Positions 33,439-41,714 of a stretch of 64,000 nt of DNA are shown here, piece by piece; the first letter of the stretch is position 1; each line of letters opens with the position of its first letter. The notes beneath the pieces were generated by a model. The model was not told the origin of the DNA, ran no database searches, and saw only the letters and a program-made list of their open reading frames with translations. The translations under genes and the position numbers were made by a program. Location: NCBI GenBank assembly GCA_963677375.2, contig CAXXIF010000017.1, positions 47,704 through 111,703 of the forward strand. The letters run 5' to 3'. The stretch is from Pseudaeromonas sp963677375 (lineage in GTDB: Bacteria; Pseudomonadota; Gammaproteobacteria; Enterobacterales; Aeromonadaceae).

Positions 33439-33873
33439 ATGGCCCATAGCCACCGTTGCTGCCAGGATGAGGTAGCTGTCAAGATGACCCCCAATCGGCA
33501 GTTGGTGCTGGTGCTGTTGCAGCGCAGTGATAAACCGCTGAGTGCCTATGAGGTACTGGATCGCCTGCGTGCTGAGGGTACTCAGTGGCAGCCTCCTACC
33601 GTCTACCGGGCGCTGGATTATCTGGTCGAACAGGGCTTGGCGCACTATCTGCAATCGATTCAGAAATATGTGGTGTGTCCGCAGCGAGGCTGTGACCATT
33701 TCAGTCAGTTGCTGATTTGTGTGCGTTGCGGGCAAGTGCAAGAGGCGCCCATGGCTCCGAGCTTGCTGGAGTTACTGCGCTCTCAGGTGGCTGAGCAGGG
33801 GTTTGCGTTGGCGCCGCAGTTTCTGGAACTGAAGGGACTCTGCCAGCATTGCCAGCAACTGGTTGAGGAATGA
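33439..33873 (+). CDS. zur: Zinc uptake regulator Zur (Fur family)
   Basis: The 144-residue protein has a Fur-type winged helix (TPNRQLVLVLLQRSDKPLSAYEVLDRLRAEGTQWQPPTVYRALDYLVEQGLAHYL) and two CxxC zinc knuckles in the C-terminal half (CVRCGQ and LCQHCQQ). The N-terminal AHSHRCC is metal-rich. RBS GAGGAG supports the start. It is divergent from znuC with a Zur box between them, so autoregulation is likely. It ends before a strong bidirectional terminator. Confidence 0.93.
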   Translation: MAHSHRCCQDEVAVKMTPNRQLVLVLLQRSDKPLSAYEVLDRLRAEGTQWQPPTVYRALDYLVEQGLAHYLQSIQKYVVCPQRGCDHFSQLLICVRCGQVQEAPMAPSLLELLRSQVAEQGFALAPQFLELKGLCQHCQQLVEE

Positions 33874-33882
33874 GGAATTATG

Positions 33883-33919
33883 AGCAACAAAAAAGGCCCT
33901 CTGGGCCTTTTTTGTTGCT
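33883..33919. terminator. Strong bidirectional terminator after zur
   Basis: A 17-bp perfect stem starts AGCAACAAAAAAGGCCC with loop TCT. A run on one side and T run on the other allow it to end zur and also the leftward PIN-like gene. Confidence 0.95.
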
Positions 33920-33934
33920 GGGCGAGTGACAGAA

Positions 33935-34465
33935 TTAACCGCGAGCACCACCAATCAGGCTGGAGATCAGCCGATGATTGCGGCTACTGGCGCTTTCCTG
34001 CTCGATGGCCGGGGCCTCCAGAGACAAGCCTAGCTCTTCTTCTGCCGCCGCTGTTGCTTCCAGAGCCTGGATTTCATTCTGAGCGCTCTGTACGGCCGAG
34101 AGGCGCTGCAGTGCCTCGACGCGATTGATCTTCAGCCCCTGCTCTTTGCTGGAGATGATCAGGGGGTCAAAGCTGGTATCACTGGACAGTATGGTGAATT
34201 GACTGTCTGGATTGCGTTCGACCAGGCGTCCGAGTTGCATGGCAAAGTGCAGGTCGAAGATCGGCTTGCTGGTGTTGGTGATGGCCAGCAGTTCAATCTG
34301 TACCTTGTGTTGTGCCTGGGCCAACAGCAACTGGCTGACCAGTTCGATAGGCATGTTGTTCTGTCCTTTCCCAACCACCAACATCACTTGCTGGAAGCGG
34401 TCCATGACACTCAGGGGTAGCTCTTGGGAACTGTCATTGTTGATAATCAGAATACGATTGGCCAT
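33935..34465 (-). CDS. PIN-like domain protein (NYN/PIN_7 type)
   Basis: The 176-residue protein has the core VMLVVGKGQNNMPIELVSQLLL, then DLHFAMQLGRLVERNPDSQFTILSSDTSFDPLIISSKEQGLKINRVE, matching PIN-like domain proteins in which acidic residues (DLHFAMQLG, SSDTSFDPL) sit near a potential metal site for RNA cleavage. The usual N-terminal Asp-x-Asn/Glu is less clear (LIINNDSSQELPL). The tail from about residue 130 is acidic, Ala-rich and probably disordered. RBS GGAGAG precedes the ATG. Its partner or target is unknown. Confidence 0.62.
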   Translation of the reverse strand: MANRILIINNDSSQELPLSVMDRFQQVMLVVGKGQNNMPIELVSQLLLAQAQHKVQIELLAITNTSKPIFDLHFAMQLGRLVERNPDSQFTILSSDTSFDPLIISSKEQGLKINRVEALQRLSAVQSAQNEIQALEATAAAEEELGLSLEAPAIEQESASSRNHRLISSLIGGARG

Positions 34466-34561
34466 GGTTTCTCTCCGTGTCGAACTACCGCCGAGGGCGG
34501 CCTGAGTTTTTATTCATTTGGGTGTTGATTGTGCGCGGAGCGCTATCAACTGACTGTGATT

Positions 34562-34780
34562 TTAATCACGCCCCGTCGGTAAGTCGGTTTTTTCCGGTAG
34601 TCTTTCTGCGGCTGGCAGCGTCAACTCCAGGGGAAAAGCCTGCCGTAACGCGACCTGAGTCAAAAAGATCCGAATGGCATCCGCTGTGCTCATGCCCAGC
34701 TTTTCCAGAACCGCCTCGGCGCGCTCCTTGAGCTCCGGTTCGACGCGAGCGCGAACCATGTCACTCTTGATGGTGGTCAT
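34562..34780 (-). CDS. Solitary RelB/DinJ-type antitoxin
   Basis: The 72-residue product from ATG 34780 (after AGGAG) reads MTTIKSDMVRARVEPELKER, then AEAVLEKLGMSTADAIRIFLTQVALRQAFPLELTLP. This is the ribbon-helix-helix DinJ/RelB pattern, a transcriptional autorepressor and antitoxin. DinJ normally precedes a YafQ/RelE toxin by a few bases, but the roughly 95 bases downstream before the PIN-like gene contain no toxin frame. It may be orphaned, or repurposed as a regulator. The C-terminal toxin-neutralising part is shorter than in DinJ. Confidence 0.82.
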   Translation of the reverse strand: MTTIKSDMVRARVEPELKERAEAVLEKLGMSTADAIRIFLTQVALRQAFPLELTLPAAERLPEKTDLPTGRD

Positions 34781-34994
34781 GCAAACTCCTGAGGCTCTGG
34801 ATGGCGATATTCTCGGGTTGCGCAGCGTGCTACATCCGTGCCGCCGCAACAAGATGATTGTTGGAAAAATCATCACCCGGTCACTCTTTTTTACGTCTCA
34901 ATTGTGACCAAGCAATGACCATGCCATTTACAGGGTTGGCCCCTGTTGCCACAGGCGGCATAATCGCTGTTCATGGAATTGTGTGGAGCGGGTC

Positions 34995-35852
34995 ATGAAA
35001 TATGTAGGGGCACATGTGAGTGCGGCGGGTGGCATCGAGCTAGCGATTGGTCGCGCCAAGGCGCTGGGTGCCAATGCTTTGGCGCTGTTCACCAAAAACC
35101 AGCGCCAGTGGAGTGCTCCACCGTTGACCGAGACGACCATCCGGGCCTTCCAGCAAGCCTGTGCCGAGGCGGGTTTCCTGCCGGAACAAATTCTTCCCCA
35201 TGACAGTTACTTGATCAATCTGGGGCACCCGGAGCCGGAAGGGTTGGCCAAGTCACGGGAGGCATTTCTGGACGAGATGCAGCGCTGCGAACGACTGGGC
35301 CTCTGTTATCTGAACTTTCATCCCGGCAGCCATCTCAAACAGATAGCGGAAAGCGTGAGTCTGAAACTGGTCAGTGAGTCCATCAACTGGACGCTGGATC
35401 AGACCCGGGGGGTAACCGCCGTCATTGAAAATACGGCGGGTCAAGGGACCAATCTGGGCTGGTCCTTCGAACAGTTGGCGACCATCATTGATGGGGTAGA
35501 GGACAAGAGCCGGGTCGGCATCTGTTTTGATACCTGCCATGCCTTTGCGGCGGGTTATGATCTACGTACGACCGACGATTGCCTGCGGACTTTCGAGCAG
35601 TTTGACCGTACTGTCGGCTTCGAGTATCTCAAGGGAATGCACATCAATGGTGCCAAGAGTGCGTTCGGGAGTCGGGTCGATCGTCACCATAGTCTGCAGC
35701 AGGGGAATCTGGGGACGGCCGTCTTCCATTTCATCATGAATGATGGCCGCTTCGACGGTATCCCCCTGATTTTGGAGACCGTCGAGCCGGAGATTTGGGC
35801 TGACGAAATCGCCTGGTTGCGCAGTTTGCAGGGCACCAAACAAGAAATGTAA
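34995..35852 (+). CDS. nfo: Endonuclease IV (AP endonuclease)
   Basis: The 285-residue enzyme has exactly the length of Escherichia coli Nfo. Metal-ligand motifs appear in order: YVGAHVSAAGG, HDSYLINLG, NFHPGSH, IENTAGQGTNLG, CFDTCHAFAAGYD, HINGAKS, DRHHSL and LETVEPE. It cuts DNA 5' to abasic sites and removes damaged 3' ends in base excision repair, using three zinc ions. The ATG at 34995 gives the normal start; a GTG at 34983 is a possible longer start. The gene stands alone. Confidence 0.97.
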   Translation: MKYVGAHVSAAGGIELAIGRAKALGANALALFTKNQRQWSAPPLTETTIRAFQQACAEAGFLPEQILPHDSYLINLGHPEPEGLAKSREAFLDEMQRCERLGLCYLNFHPGSHLKQIAESVSLKLVSESINWTLDQTRGVTAVIENTAGQGTNLGWSFEQLATIIDGVEDKSRVGICFDTCHAFAAGYDLRTTDDCLRTFEQFDRTVGFEYLKGMHINGAKSAFGSRVDRHHSLQQGNLGTAVFHFIMNDGRFDGIPLILETVEPEIWADEIAWLRSLQGTKQEM

Positions 35853-35965
35853 GGTCTCCCATAGGGTTAAGGTTGCGTCCGGGACCGCGGCTGCTCTACT
35901 ATCGAGCCGCTATCTTCGTATAGCGTATTGATGCGGCTCTGCCGGAAAGGGAAGGTATTTAACCT

Positions 35966-36391
35966 ATGTCACGCTGGACTCTGCTATTTGCCTTGGCGTT
36001 AGCCTGTTGGCTGCCTGTGCAGTCGGCATTCGCTTGGTTGCTTGTGCAGCAACCTGTGATGGTTGACGCGTCCATCTCCGACTCCAGCCGCTCCTTTTCC
36101 ACGTCTGTCGCCGTGCGTTCACCGGGCTCGATGGCTGATTGTCACACCATGCTCATGTCGGACGCTGCTGACGATAACGCCTGCCACATGCAGGTGATGT
36201 GGTCAGGCATGGATCACGGCAACAAACACTGCAGCGCCTGTGTTCAGGTGCCGGGTGATATTCCCCGCCTGGATATTTTCGCTGACTTGGGTCCCCGCCA
36301 ACCGGATAGCGCTCCAGAGTTGCGTGCGGTGGATTATTACGACTTCATTCCTGGTATTCCGGTTCCCCCTCCCTGTCATTCCGTGGCCTGA
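35966..36391 (+). CDS. Secreted Cys/His/Met-rich protein of the copper cluster
   Basis: The 141-residue protein has a signal peptide (WTLLFALALACWLPVQSAFA). The mature part contains a metal-ligand patch at about residues 55-95 (ADCHTMLMSDA, NACHMQVMWSGMDHGNKHCSAC) with four Cys, four His and five Met, and a proline-rich tail. It sits 116 bp before cusF and is likely part of the copper or silver response. The pattern resembles small secreted proteins found near copper genes, but I recognise no family with certainty. Confidence 0.7.
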   Translation: MSRWTLLFALALACWLPVQSAFAWLLVQQPVMVDASISDSSRSFSTSVAVRSPGSMADCHTMLMSDAADDNACHMQVMWSGMDHGNKHCSACVQVPGDIPRLDIFADLGPRQPDSAPELRAVDYYDFIPGIPVPPPCHSVA

Positions 36392-36507
36392 CGGCCCCTG
36401 CCTACCCAGGCAATTTTCTCATGTACTGGTTTGTAATGGTTCGCTCCGCTCGCCCCGGATTTGTCGTGGGTGTTTGCGGCGCTTGAGAACGTTGAGGATT
36501 TTTCGGA

Positions 36508-36891
36508 ATGACTTCTTTTACTGCGCATCTGCGCACCCTGCTGGGTGCCACTTCAATCGGCCTGTTTTCTCTGGGCCTGTTTTCCTCTCCATTGCTGGCT
36601 GCATCTGTCCATGGCCAACATGCCATGACGGAGATGTCGATGGCCGCCATGGCTCCGGCTCCGGTTTCCACCTATACGCTGACCGGTAAGGTGGTCGCGC
36701 TGCAGAAGGGGCGCGTGGTGCTTAGTCACCAGGCGGTGACGGCCCTGAGCTGGCCTGCCATGACCATGCCCTTCCAATTGGCGACTCCCGAACTGGTGCA
36801 AGGTTTGACTCCGGGGCTCCAGATTGAGGCGCAATTTGCGTTGGTCGAAAATGACTCGCCTCGCATCCTGCACTGGCAGGCGGTGAAGTAG
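36508..36891 (+). CDS. cusF: Periplasmic copper chaperone CusF-like
   Basis: The 127-residue protein has a signal peptide (GLFSSPLLAA), a Met-rich linker (HAMTEMSMAAMAP), and a CusF-type beta barrel: GKVVALQKGRVVLSHQAVTALSWPAMTMPFQ. The His, Trp and two Met residues of SHQ..SWPAMTM correspond to the copper/silver ligands of CusF. It would hand metal to CusBA. It lies between the Cys/His/Met-rich gene and cusB, in the same direction. Length is near normal. Confidence 0.88.
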   Translation: MTSFTAHLRTLLGATSIGLFSLGLFSSPLLAASVHGQHAMTEMSMAAMAPAPVSTYTLTGKVVALQKGRVVLSHQAVTALSWPAMTMPFQLATPELVQGLTPGLQIEAQFALVENDSPRILHWQAVK

Positions 36892-36958
36892 CACGTCTCT
36901 TGCCGTCGTCACTGAGGTTTCAGGGGCGACGGCATTCCCTGTGCAATGGAGGCAAGGA

Positions 36959-38491
36959 ATGACCATGAATCACGAACGAAAAAGCACCCGTTGGCTGCCC
37001 CTGCTGGCTGTTTTGCTACTCGGCGGGGTGCTGGGTAGTGGAGCCTTCTGGGGATGGCAGCACTGGCAGGCATCGCTGGCCGTCACGCCAGCCACGGGGA
37101 CCCCGCAGGGTGCCCGGCAGATCCTCTATTACCGCAACCCTATGGGGTTGCCAGATATCTCGGCTACCCCGAAAAAAGATGAGATGGGCATGCCTTATGT
37201 GCCCGTCTATGCCGATGAGGCGGGGCCCCAGACGAGTGCCTCGATTTCCGGTGCGGCGGGTGAGCGGCAGATCCTCTATTACCGCAACCCCATGGGGTTG
37301 CCGGACACCTCGGCCACCCCGAAGAAAGATGAGATGGGCATGCCCTATGTGCCCGTCTATGCCGATGGAACTGGGGCCAGCTCTTCGGCCACAGTAACCG
37401 TCAGTCCGGATCGTATCCAGTCATTGGGTGTGACCACGGAGCCGGTGCGCCAGGAGGTGCTGCAACGTACGCTGCGAGCTGTGGGGCAGTTAACCGTGGA
37501 TGAACGCAATAAGGTGACGATTGCGCCCAAGTTCGGCGGCTGGATCGAGCGATTGCCGGTGAATACCACGGGGCAATCGGTGCGAGCCGGCGAGACGCTG
37601 CTGGAGGTGTATAGCCCAGAGCTGATTGCGGCCCAACAGGAATATTTACTGGCCAAGGAGTCTCAGGCTCGATTGCAGTTGGAGCCTGCTATGGCGGGCG
37701 GCAAACGGATGAGTCTCAGTGAGGGAGCCTTGCAGCGGTTACGGTTCTGGGATATCCCGGAAGTGGAACTGCAACGGTTGGCGCATCGTGGCGAGGTTCG
37801 ACGGACCCTGTCATTGACCGCACCCAACTCGGGAGTGGTACTGACCAAGAATGCGGTCCAGGGGATGCGGTTCGAGGCGGGACAGCCGCTATTTGAACTG
37901 GCTGATTTGAGTCATCTGTGGTTGCTGGCCGATATATTTGAACAGGATTTGAATCTGGTGCGGGTCGGTCAGCCCGTCGCCATTCAGGTGGCGGCTTATC
38001 CCGGTGAAAAATTTCATGGCCGGATCGCCTTCATCTACCCGACCCTGAATGCACAAACCCGGACAGTACCTGTGCGTATTGAACTGGATAACCGGGATGG
38101 GCGACTCAAGCCTGCCATGTACGGTGAGGCGCAGTTGCGGGCCGCCGTGGCACCAGCCGGTTCCTTGACGATTCCGGAATCGGCGTTGATCGACACCGGC
38201 ACGCGACAGCTGGTTCTGCTCAGTCAGGGCGAGGGGCGCTTTACCCCTCGGGAGGTTGAGGTGGGAGCCCATGGCGAGGCCATACCCGCTGCGAACACCC
38301 CGAGTGATATGGCGCCAAGCGAACGCCGTGTGGTGGTTCTGCGCGGGTTGCAACCCGGTGAAGCTGTGGTGACCCGGGCCAATTTCCTGCTGGATAGCGA
38401 GAGTAACTTGCGCGCCGCCTTTGCTGGGCTCGTTCCTGCCGTGCCATCCGCGGCTGTGGCCACCGATACTGTTACCGCGGGAGGGCATTGA
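36959..38491 (+). CDS. cusB: Copper/silver efflux adaptor CusB with duplicated metal-binding module
   Basis: The 510-residue membrane-fusion protein has an N-terminal anchor (LPLLAVLLLGGVLGSGAFWGW), then two near-identical copies of the heavy-metal-binding motif YYRNPMGLPD, with the ending MGMPYVPVY, about 50 residues apart, before a normal adaptor core (VTVSPDRIQSLGVTTEPV, KFGGWIERLPVNTTGQSVRAGETLLEVYSPELI, LADLSHLWLLADIFEQD). It bridges CusA to an outer-membrane channel in the periplasm. Most CusB proteins have one such module. Starts at 36959 and 36965 are both possible; GGAGG favours the first. The product overlaps the cusA start region. Confidence 0.92.
   Translation: MTMNHERKSTRWLPLLAVLLLGGVLGSGAFWGWQHWQASLAVTPATGTPQGARQILYYRNPMGLPDISATPKKDEMGMPYVPVYADEAGPQTSASISGAAGERQILYYRNPMGLPDTSATPKKDEMGMPYVPVYADGTGASSSATVTVSPDRIQSLGVTTEPVRQEVLQRTLRAVGQLTVDERNKVTIAPKFGGWIERLPVNTTGQSVRAGETLLEVYSPELIAAQQEYLLAKESQARLQLEPAMAGGKRMSLSEGALQRLRFWDIPEVELQRLAHRGEVRRTLSLTAPNSGVVLTKNAVQGMRFEAGQPLFELADLSHLWLLADIFEQDLNLVRVGQPVAIQVAAYPGEKFHGRIAFIYPTLNAQTRTVPVRIELDNRDGRLKPAMYGEAQLRAAVAPAGSLTIPESALIDTGTRQLVLLSQGEGRFTPREVEVGAHGEAIPAANTPSDMAPSERRVVVLRGLQPGEAVVTRANFLLDSESNLRAAFAGLVPAVPSAAVATDTVTAGGH
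37115..37367 (+). repeat. Tandem in-frame duplication in cusB
   Basis: Copies of 103 bases at 37115-37217 and 37265-37367 have a period of 150 bases (50 codons). They differ at seven positions, six of them synonymous (one Ile/Thr change), so the protein copies are nearly identical. The spacer differs between units. Confidence 0.9.
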
Positions 38492-38493
38492 GA

Positions 38494-41400
38494 ATGTTGA
38501 CTCGTCTGATCCGCTGGTCCTTGTACAATCCGTTTGTGGTGCTGTTATTGACGCTGCTGGTCGTGGCCGCCGGGGTCATCGCCTTGCTGCGCACTCCGCT
38601 GGATGCCATTCCGGATCTCTCGGATGTGCAGGTCATCGTCTATACCGAATATCCGGGACAGGCCCCGCAAGTCGTGGAAGATCAGGTGACCTATCCATTG
38701 ACCACGGCCCTGCTCTCGGTGCCCAAGGCCAAGGTGGTGCGCGGTTTTTCCTTCTTCGGTGCCTCTTTTGTCTATGTGATTTTCGAGGACCATACCGATC
38801 TCTACTGGGCTCGTTCACGGGTGCTGGAATATCTCAGTGGCTTGTCCGGTAAACTGCCCACCGGGGTGAGTCCGGCGCTGGGACCCGATGCCACAGGTGT
38901 GGGCTGGGTGTATCAATACGCCTTAATGGCGAAGAATCAGGGAGCGGGAGTTGGGCAATCCCTCGAGTCACTGCGATCGTTGCAGGATTGGACCCTGCGT
39001 TACCCGCTGGCGGCGACACCGGGGGTTGCCGAGGTGGCCAGCGTCGGCGGTTTCGTCAAGCAGTACCAGGTGGTGTTGGACCCGCGCAAGTTGCAAGCCT
39101 ATAACTTGTCGCCGCTGGAGGTGATGAATGTCATCCGTGACAGCAATCAGGATGTCGGCGGGCGAGTCATAGAGCAGGCGGAAACCGAGTTCATGGTGCG
39201 CGGTAAAGGCTATCTGCGGGGGACCGGAGACTTGCGTGACCTGGTGATCCGCGAGGTCAATGGCACGCCGATCCGGGTTGCCGATGTGGCCCGGGTCGAG
39301 TTGACCCCGGACGAACGGCGGGGGTTGACCGAGCTGAATGGCACGGGCGAGGTGGTCTCCGGAATTGTCGTGGCGCGTAGTGGCGAGAATGCCCTCGGCG
39401 TCATCGAGCGCGCCAAGGAGAAGCTGGCTTCTCTCAAACAGAGTCTGCCCGCCGGGGTGGATATAGTGACGACCTATGATCGCTCGGAGCTGATCCATAA
39501 GGCCATTGCCACCCTGAAGAAGACCTTGCTGGAGGAGAGCGGCATAGTGGCCTTGGTCTGCGTGCTGTTTTTGCTGCATGTGCGCAGTGCGCTGGTGGCC
39601 ATTCTGGTGCTACCGGTCGGGGTTTTGGCCGCGTTTATTGCCATGCGTCTGCTGGGTATCAATGCCAACATCATGAGTCTGGGCGGTATTGCCATCGCCA
39701 TTGGCGCCATGATCGATGCGGGCATTGTGATGGTCGAGAATGCCCACAAGCATCTGGAGCGAGCGCCGCCGGGTACTTCGCGCCGGGAGGTGATGCTGGC
39801 GGCCTGTCAGGAGGTGGGACCGGCTCTCTTCTTCTCCTTGTTGATCATTACCATCTCCTTCCTGCCGGTTTTCTCGCTGGAAGATCAGGAGGGACGGTTA
39901 TTCAGCCCGCTGGCATTTACCAAGACCTTTGCCATGGCATCGGCGGCGCTGCTGTCCGTCACCTTGGTGCCGGTGCTGATGTGGCTGTTTATCCGCGGCA
40001 AGGTGGTGTCCGAGCGGGCCAATCCGCTGAACCGCGGGTTGATTGCCCTCTACAAACCTTGCATCAACTGGGTACTGCGCGCCAGGGCGCTGACACTGGT
40101 GCTGGCCTGCCTGATCTTGGCGGCCACGCTCTACCCGCTCAAGCATATTGGCAGTGAATTCATGCCCAGCCTGCATGAGGGTTCGCTGTTGTTCATGCCT
40201 GCGGCTTTGCCTGGTCTGTCGGTGACCAAGGCGGCCGAGGTGCTTCAGTTGCAGGATCGAATCATCAAATCCTTTCCCGAGGTGGCGTCGGTTCTGGGCA
40301 AGGCGGGACGGGCCAATACCGCCACCGACCCGGCACCATTGGAGATGTTTGAGACTGTGGTCAACCTCAAACCGGAAGCGGAATGGCGCGCCGGTATGAC
40401 CCTGGAAAAACTGATCGATGAGCTGGACCAGGCGGTCAAGATGCCGGGGATTGCCAATTCCTGGACCATGCCGATCCGGGCGCGCATCGACATGCTTTCT
40501 ACCGGTATCCGAACGCCGGTCGGTATCAAGGTTTTTGGCCCCGATCTGGCGGGCATCGAGACGTTGGCCCGGCAGGTGGAGGGTGTCATCAAGACACTGC
40601 CCGGTACCCGTAGCGCCTATGCCGAACGGATCACCGGTGGCTATTACCTGACGCTGACACCGGATCGGCATGCTCTGGCGCGCTATGGTCTGAGTATGGC
40701 GACCGTGCAGCAGGTGATCGCCACCGCGCTGGGTGGCGAACGGGTGACGACTACGGTGGAGGGGCGCGAGCGTTATGGCGTGGTCCTGCGTTATCCTCGT
40801 GAACTCCGGGATACTCCGCAGGCCATCGCCCGTGAGGTACTGGTGCCGACGGCAAATAATGGTTTGATCCCACTGGGAAGTCTGGTTTCACTGCGTCTGG
40901 AGCAGGGGCCGCCGAGTATTCGTACCGAGAATGCTCAATTGAGCGCTTACCTGTATGTGGATGTCACGGACCCGGATATCGGCGGTTGGGTTGCTCATGC
41001 CCAACAACAGGTCCAGCAAGCGATGGCATCCGGCCAGATCATGTTGCAGCCAGGATATCATCTGACCTGGAGCGGTCAATTTGAGTCCATGGAGCGAGCC
41101 AAGGCTCGATTGTTATGGGTGGTGCCGTTTACCCTGCTGCTGATCCTGTTATTGCTCTACCTGAATTTCCGCAACTTGACGGACAGTCTGATCGTGCTGT
41201 TGTCGGTACCTTTTGCCCTGGTGGGTGGCGTTTGGCTGCTGTGGTGGCTGGATTATGCCTGGTCGGTGGCGGTCGCCGTGGGCTTCATTGCCCTCGCGGG
41301 GGTTGCGGCAGAAACCGGGGTGGTGATGCTGGTCTATCTGGAGCAGGCCTGGGCCCAGATGCAACAGCGGCGGCAGGAAGAGCAGCAGGAGGTGAATCTC

Positions 41401-41649
41401 GGCGATCTGTATACCGCCATACTGCATGGTGCGGCGGAGCGGGTGCGACCCAAGATGATGACGGTGGTGACTATCATTGCCGGGTTATTACCCATCATGT
41501 GGGGCACAGGAACCGGCTCCGAGGTGATGCGGCGCATCGCGGCGCCCATGGTTGGCGGCATGCTGTCATCGACTCTGCTCACCTTGTTGGTGATCCCGGT
41601 CATCTATGCGTTGGTGAAGCAGGCTCAACACCGGCTCCGGCGTGTCTAA
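38494..41649 (+). CDS. cusA: Copper/silver efflux RND pump CusA
   Basis: The 1051-residue heavy-metal RND transporter starts MLTRLIRWSLYNPFVVLLL. Hallmarks are the N-terminal helix, DAIPDLSDVQVIVYTEYPGQAPQVVEDQVTYPL, helix 4 with GGIAIAIGAMIDAGIVMVENAHK (proton relay Asp and Glu), and a C-terminal helix set with GVAAETGVVMLVYLEQ. Met-rich sites in the periplasmic domains would carry Cu(I)/Ag(I). It overlaps the cusB end. No CusC channel follows; another outer-membrane protein must serve. A terminator follows the gene. Confidence 0.95.
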   Translation: MLTRLIRWSLYNPFVVLLLTLLVVAAGVIALLRTPLDAIPDLSDVQVIVYTEYPGQAPQVVEDQVTYPLTTALLSVPKAKVVRGFSFFGASFVYVIFEDHTDLYWARSRVLEYLSGLSGKLPTGVSPALGPDATGVGWVYQYALMAKNQGAGVGQSLESLRSLQDWTLRYPLAATPGVAEVASVGGFVKQYQVVLDPRKLQAYNLSPLEVMNVIRDSNQDVGGRVIEQAETEFMVRGKGYLRGTGDLRDLVIREVNGTPIRVADVARVELTPDERRGLTELNGTGEVVSGIVVARSGENALGVIERAKEKLASLKQSLPAGVDIVTTYDRSELIHKAIATLKKTLLEESGIVALVCVLFLLHVRSALVAILVLPVGVLAAFIAMRLLGINANIMSLGGIAIAIGAMIDAGIVMVENAHKHLERAPPGTSRREVMLAACQEVGPALFFSLLIITISFLPVFSLEDQEGRLFSPLAFTKTFAMASAALLSVTLVPVLMWLFIRGKVVSERANPLNRGLIALYKPCINWVLRARALTLVLACLILAATLYPLKHIGSEFMPSLHEGSLLFMPAALPGLSVTKAAEVLQLQDRIIKSFPEVASVLGKAGRANTATDPAPLEMFETVVNLKPEAEWRAGMTLEKLIDELDQAVKMPGIANSWTMPIRARIDMLSTGIRTPVGIKVFGPDLAGIETLARQVEGVIKTLPGTRSAYAERITGGYYLTLTPDRHALARYGLSMATVQQVIATALGGERVTTTVEGRERYGVVLRYPRELRDTPQAIAREVLVPTANNGLIPLGSLVSLRLEQGPPSIRTENAQLSAYLYVDVTDPDIGGWVAHAQQQVQQAMASGQIMLQPGYHLTWSGQFESMERAKARLLWVVPFTLLLILLLLYLNFRNLTDSLIVLLSVPFALVGGVWLLWWLDYAWSVAVAVGFIALAGVAAETGVVMLVYLEQAWAQMQQRRQEEQQEVNLGDLYTAILHGAAERVRPKMMTVVTIIAGLLPIMWGTGTGSEVMRRIAAPMVGGMLSSTLLTLLVIPVIYALVKQAQHRLRRV

Positions 41650-41674
41650 CGATCGGTTTACCCTAGCAACTATG

Positions 41675-41701
41675 AAAAAACCCGGCGTAAGCCGGGTTTT
41701 T
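41675..41701. terminator. Bidirectional terminator between cusA and lgt
   Basis: AAAAACCCGGC and GCCGGGTTTTT form an 11-bp stem with loop GTAA, with A and T runs on either side. It serves the convergent cusA and lgt-like genes. Confidence 0.92.
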
Positions 41702-41714
41702 GTCAGGAGGACGT

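Noticed and set aside
34466..34561. Hidden RelE-type toxin after the antitoxin
   Set aside because: The interval is only about 95 bases and has no frame long enough for a RelE/YafQ toxin.
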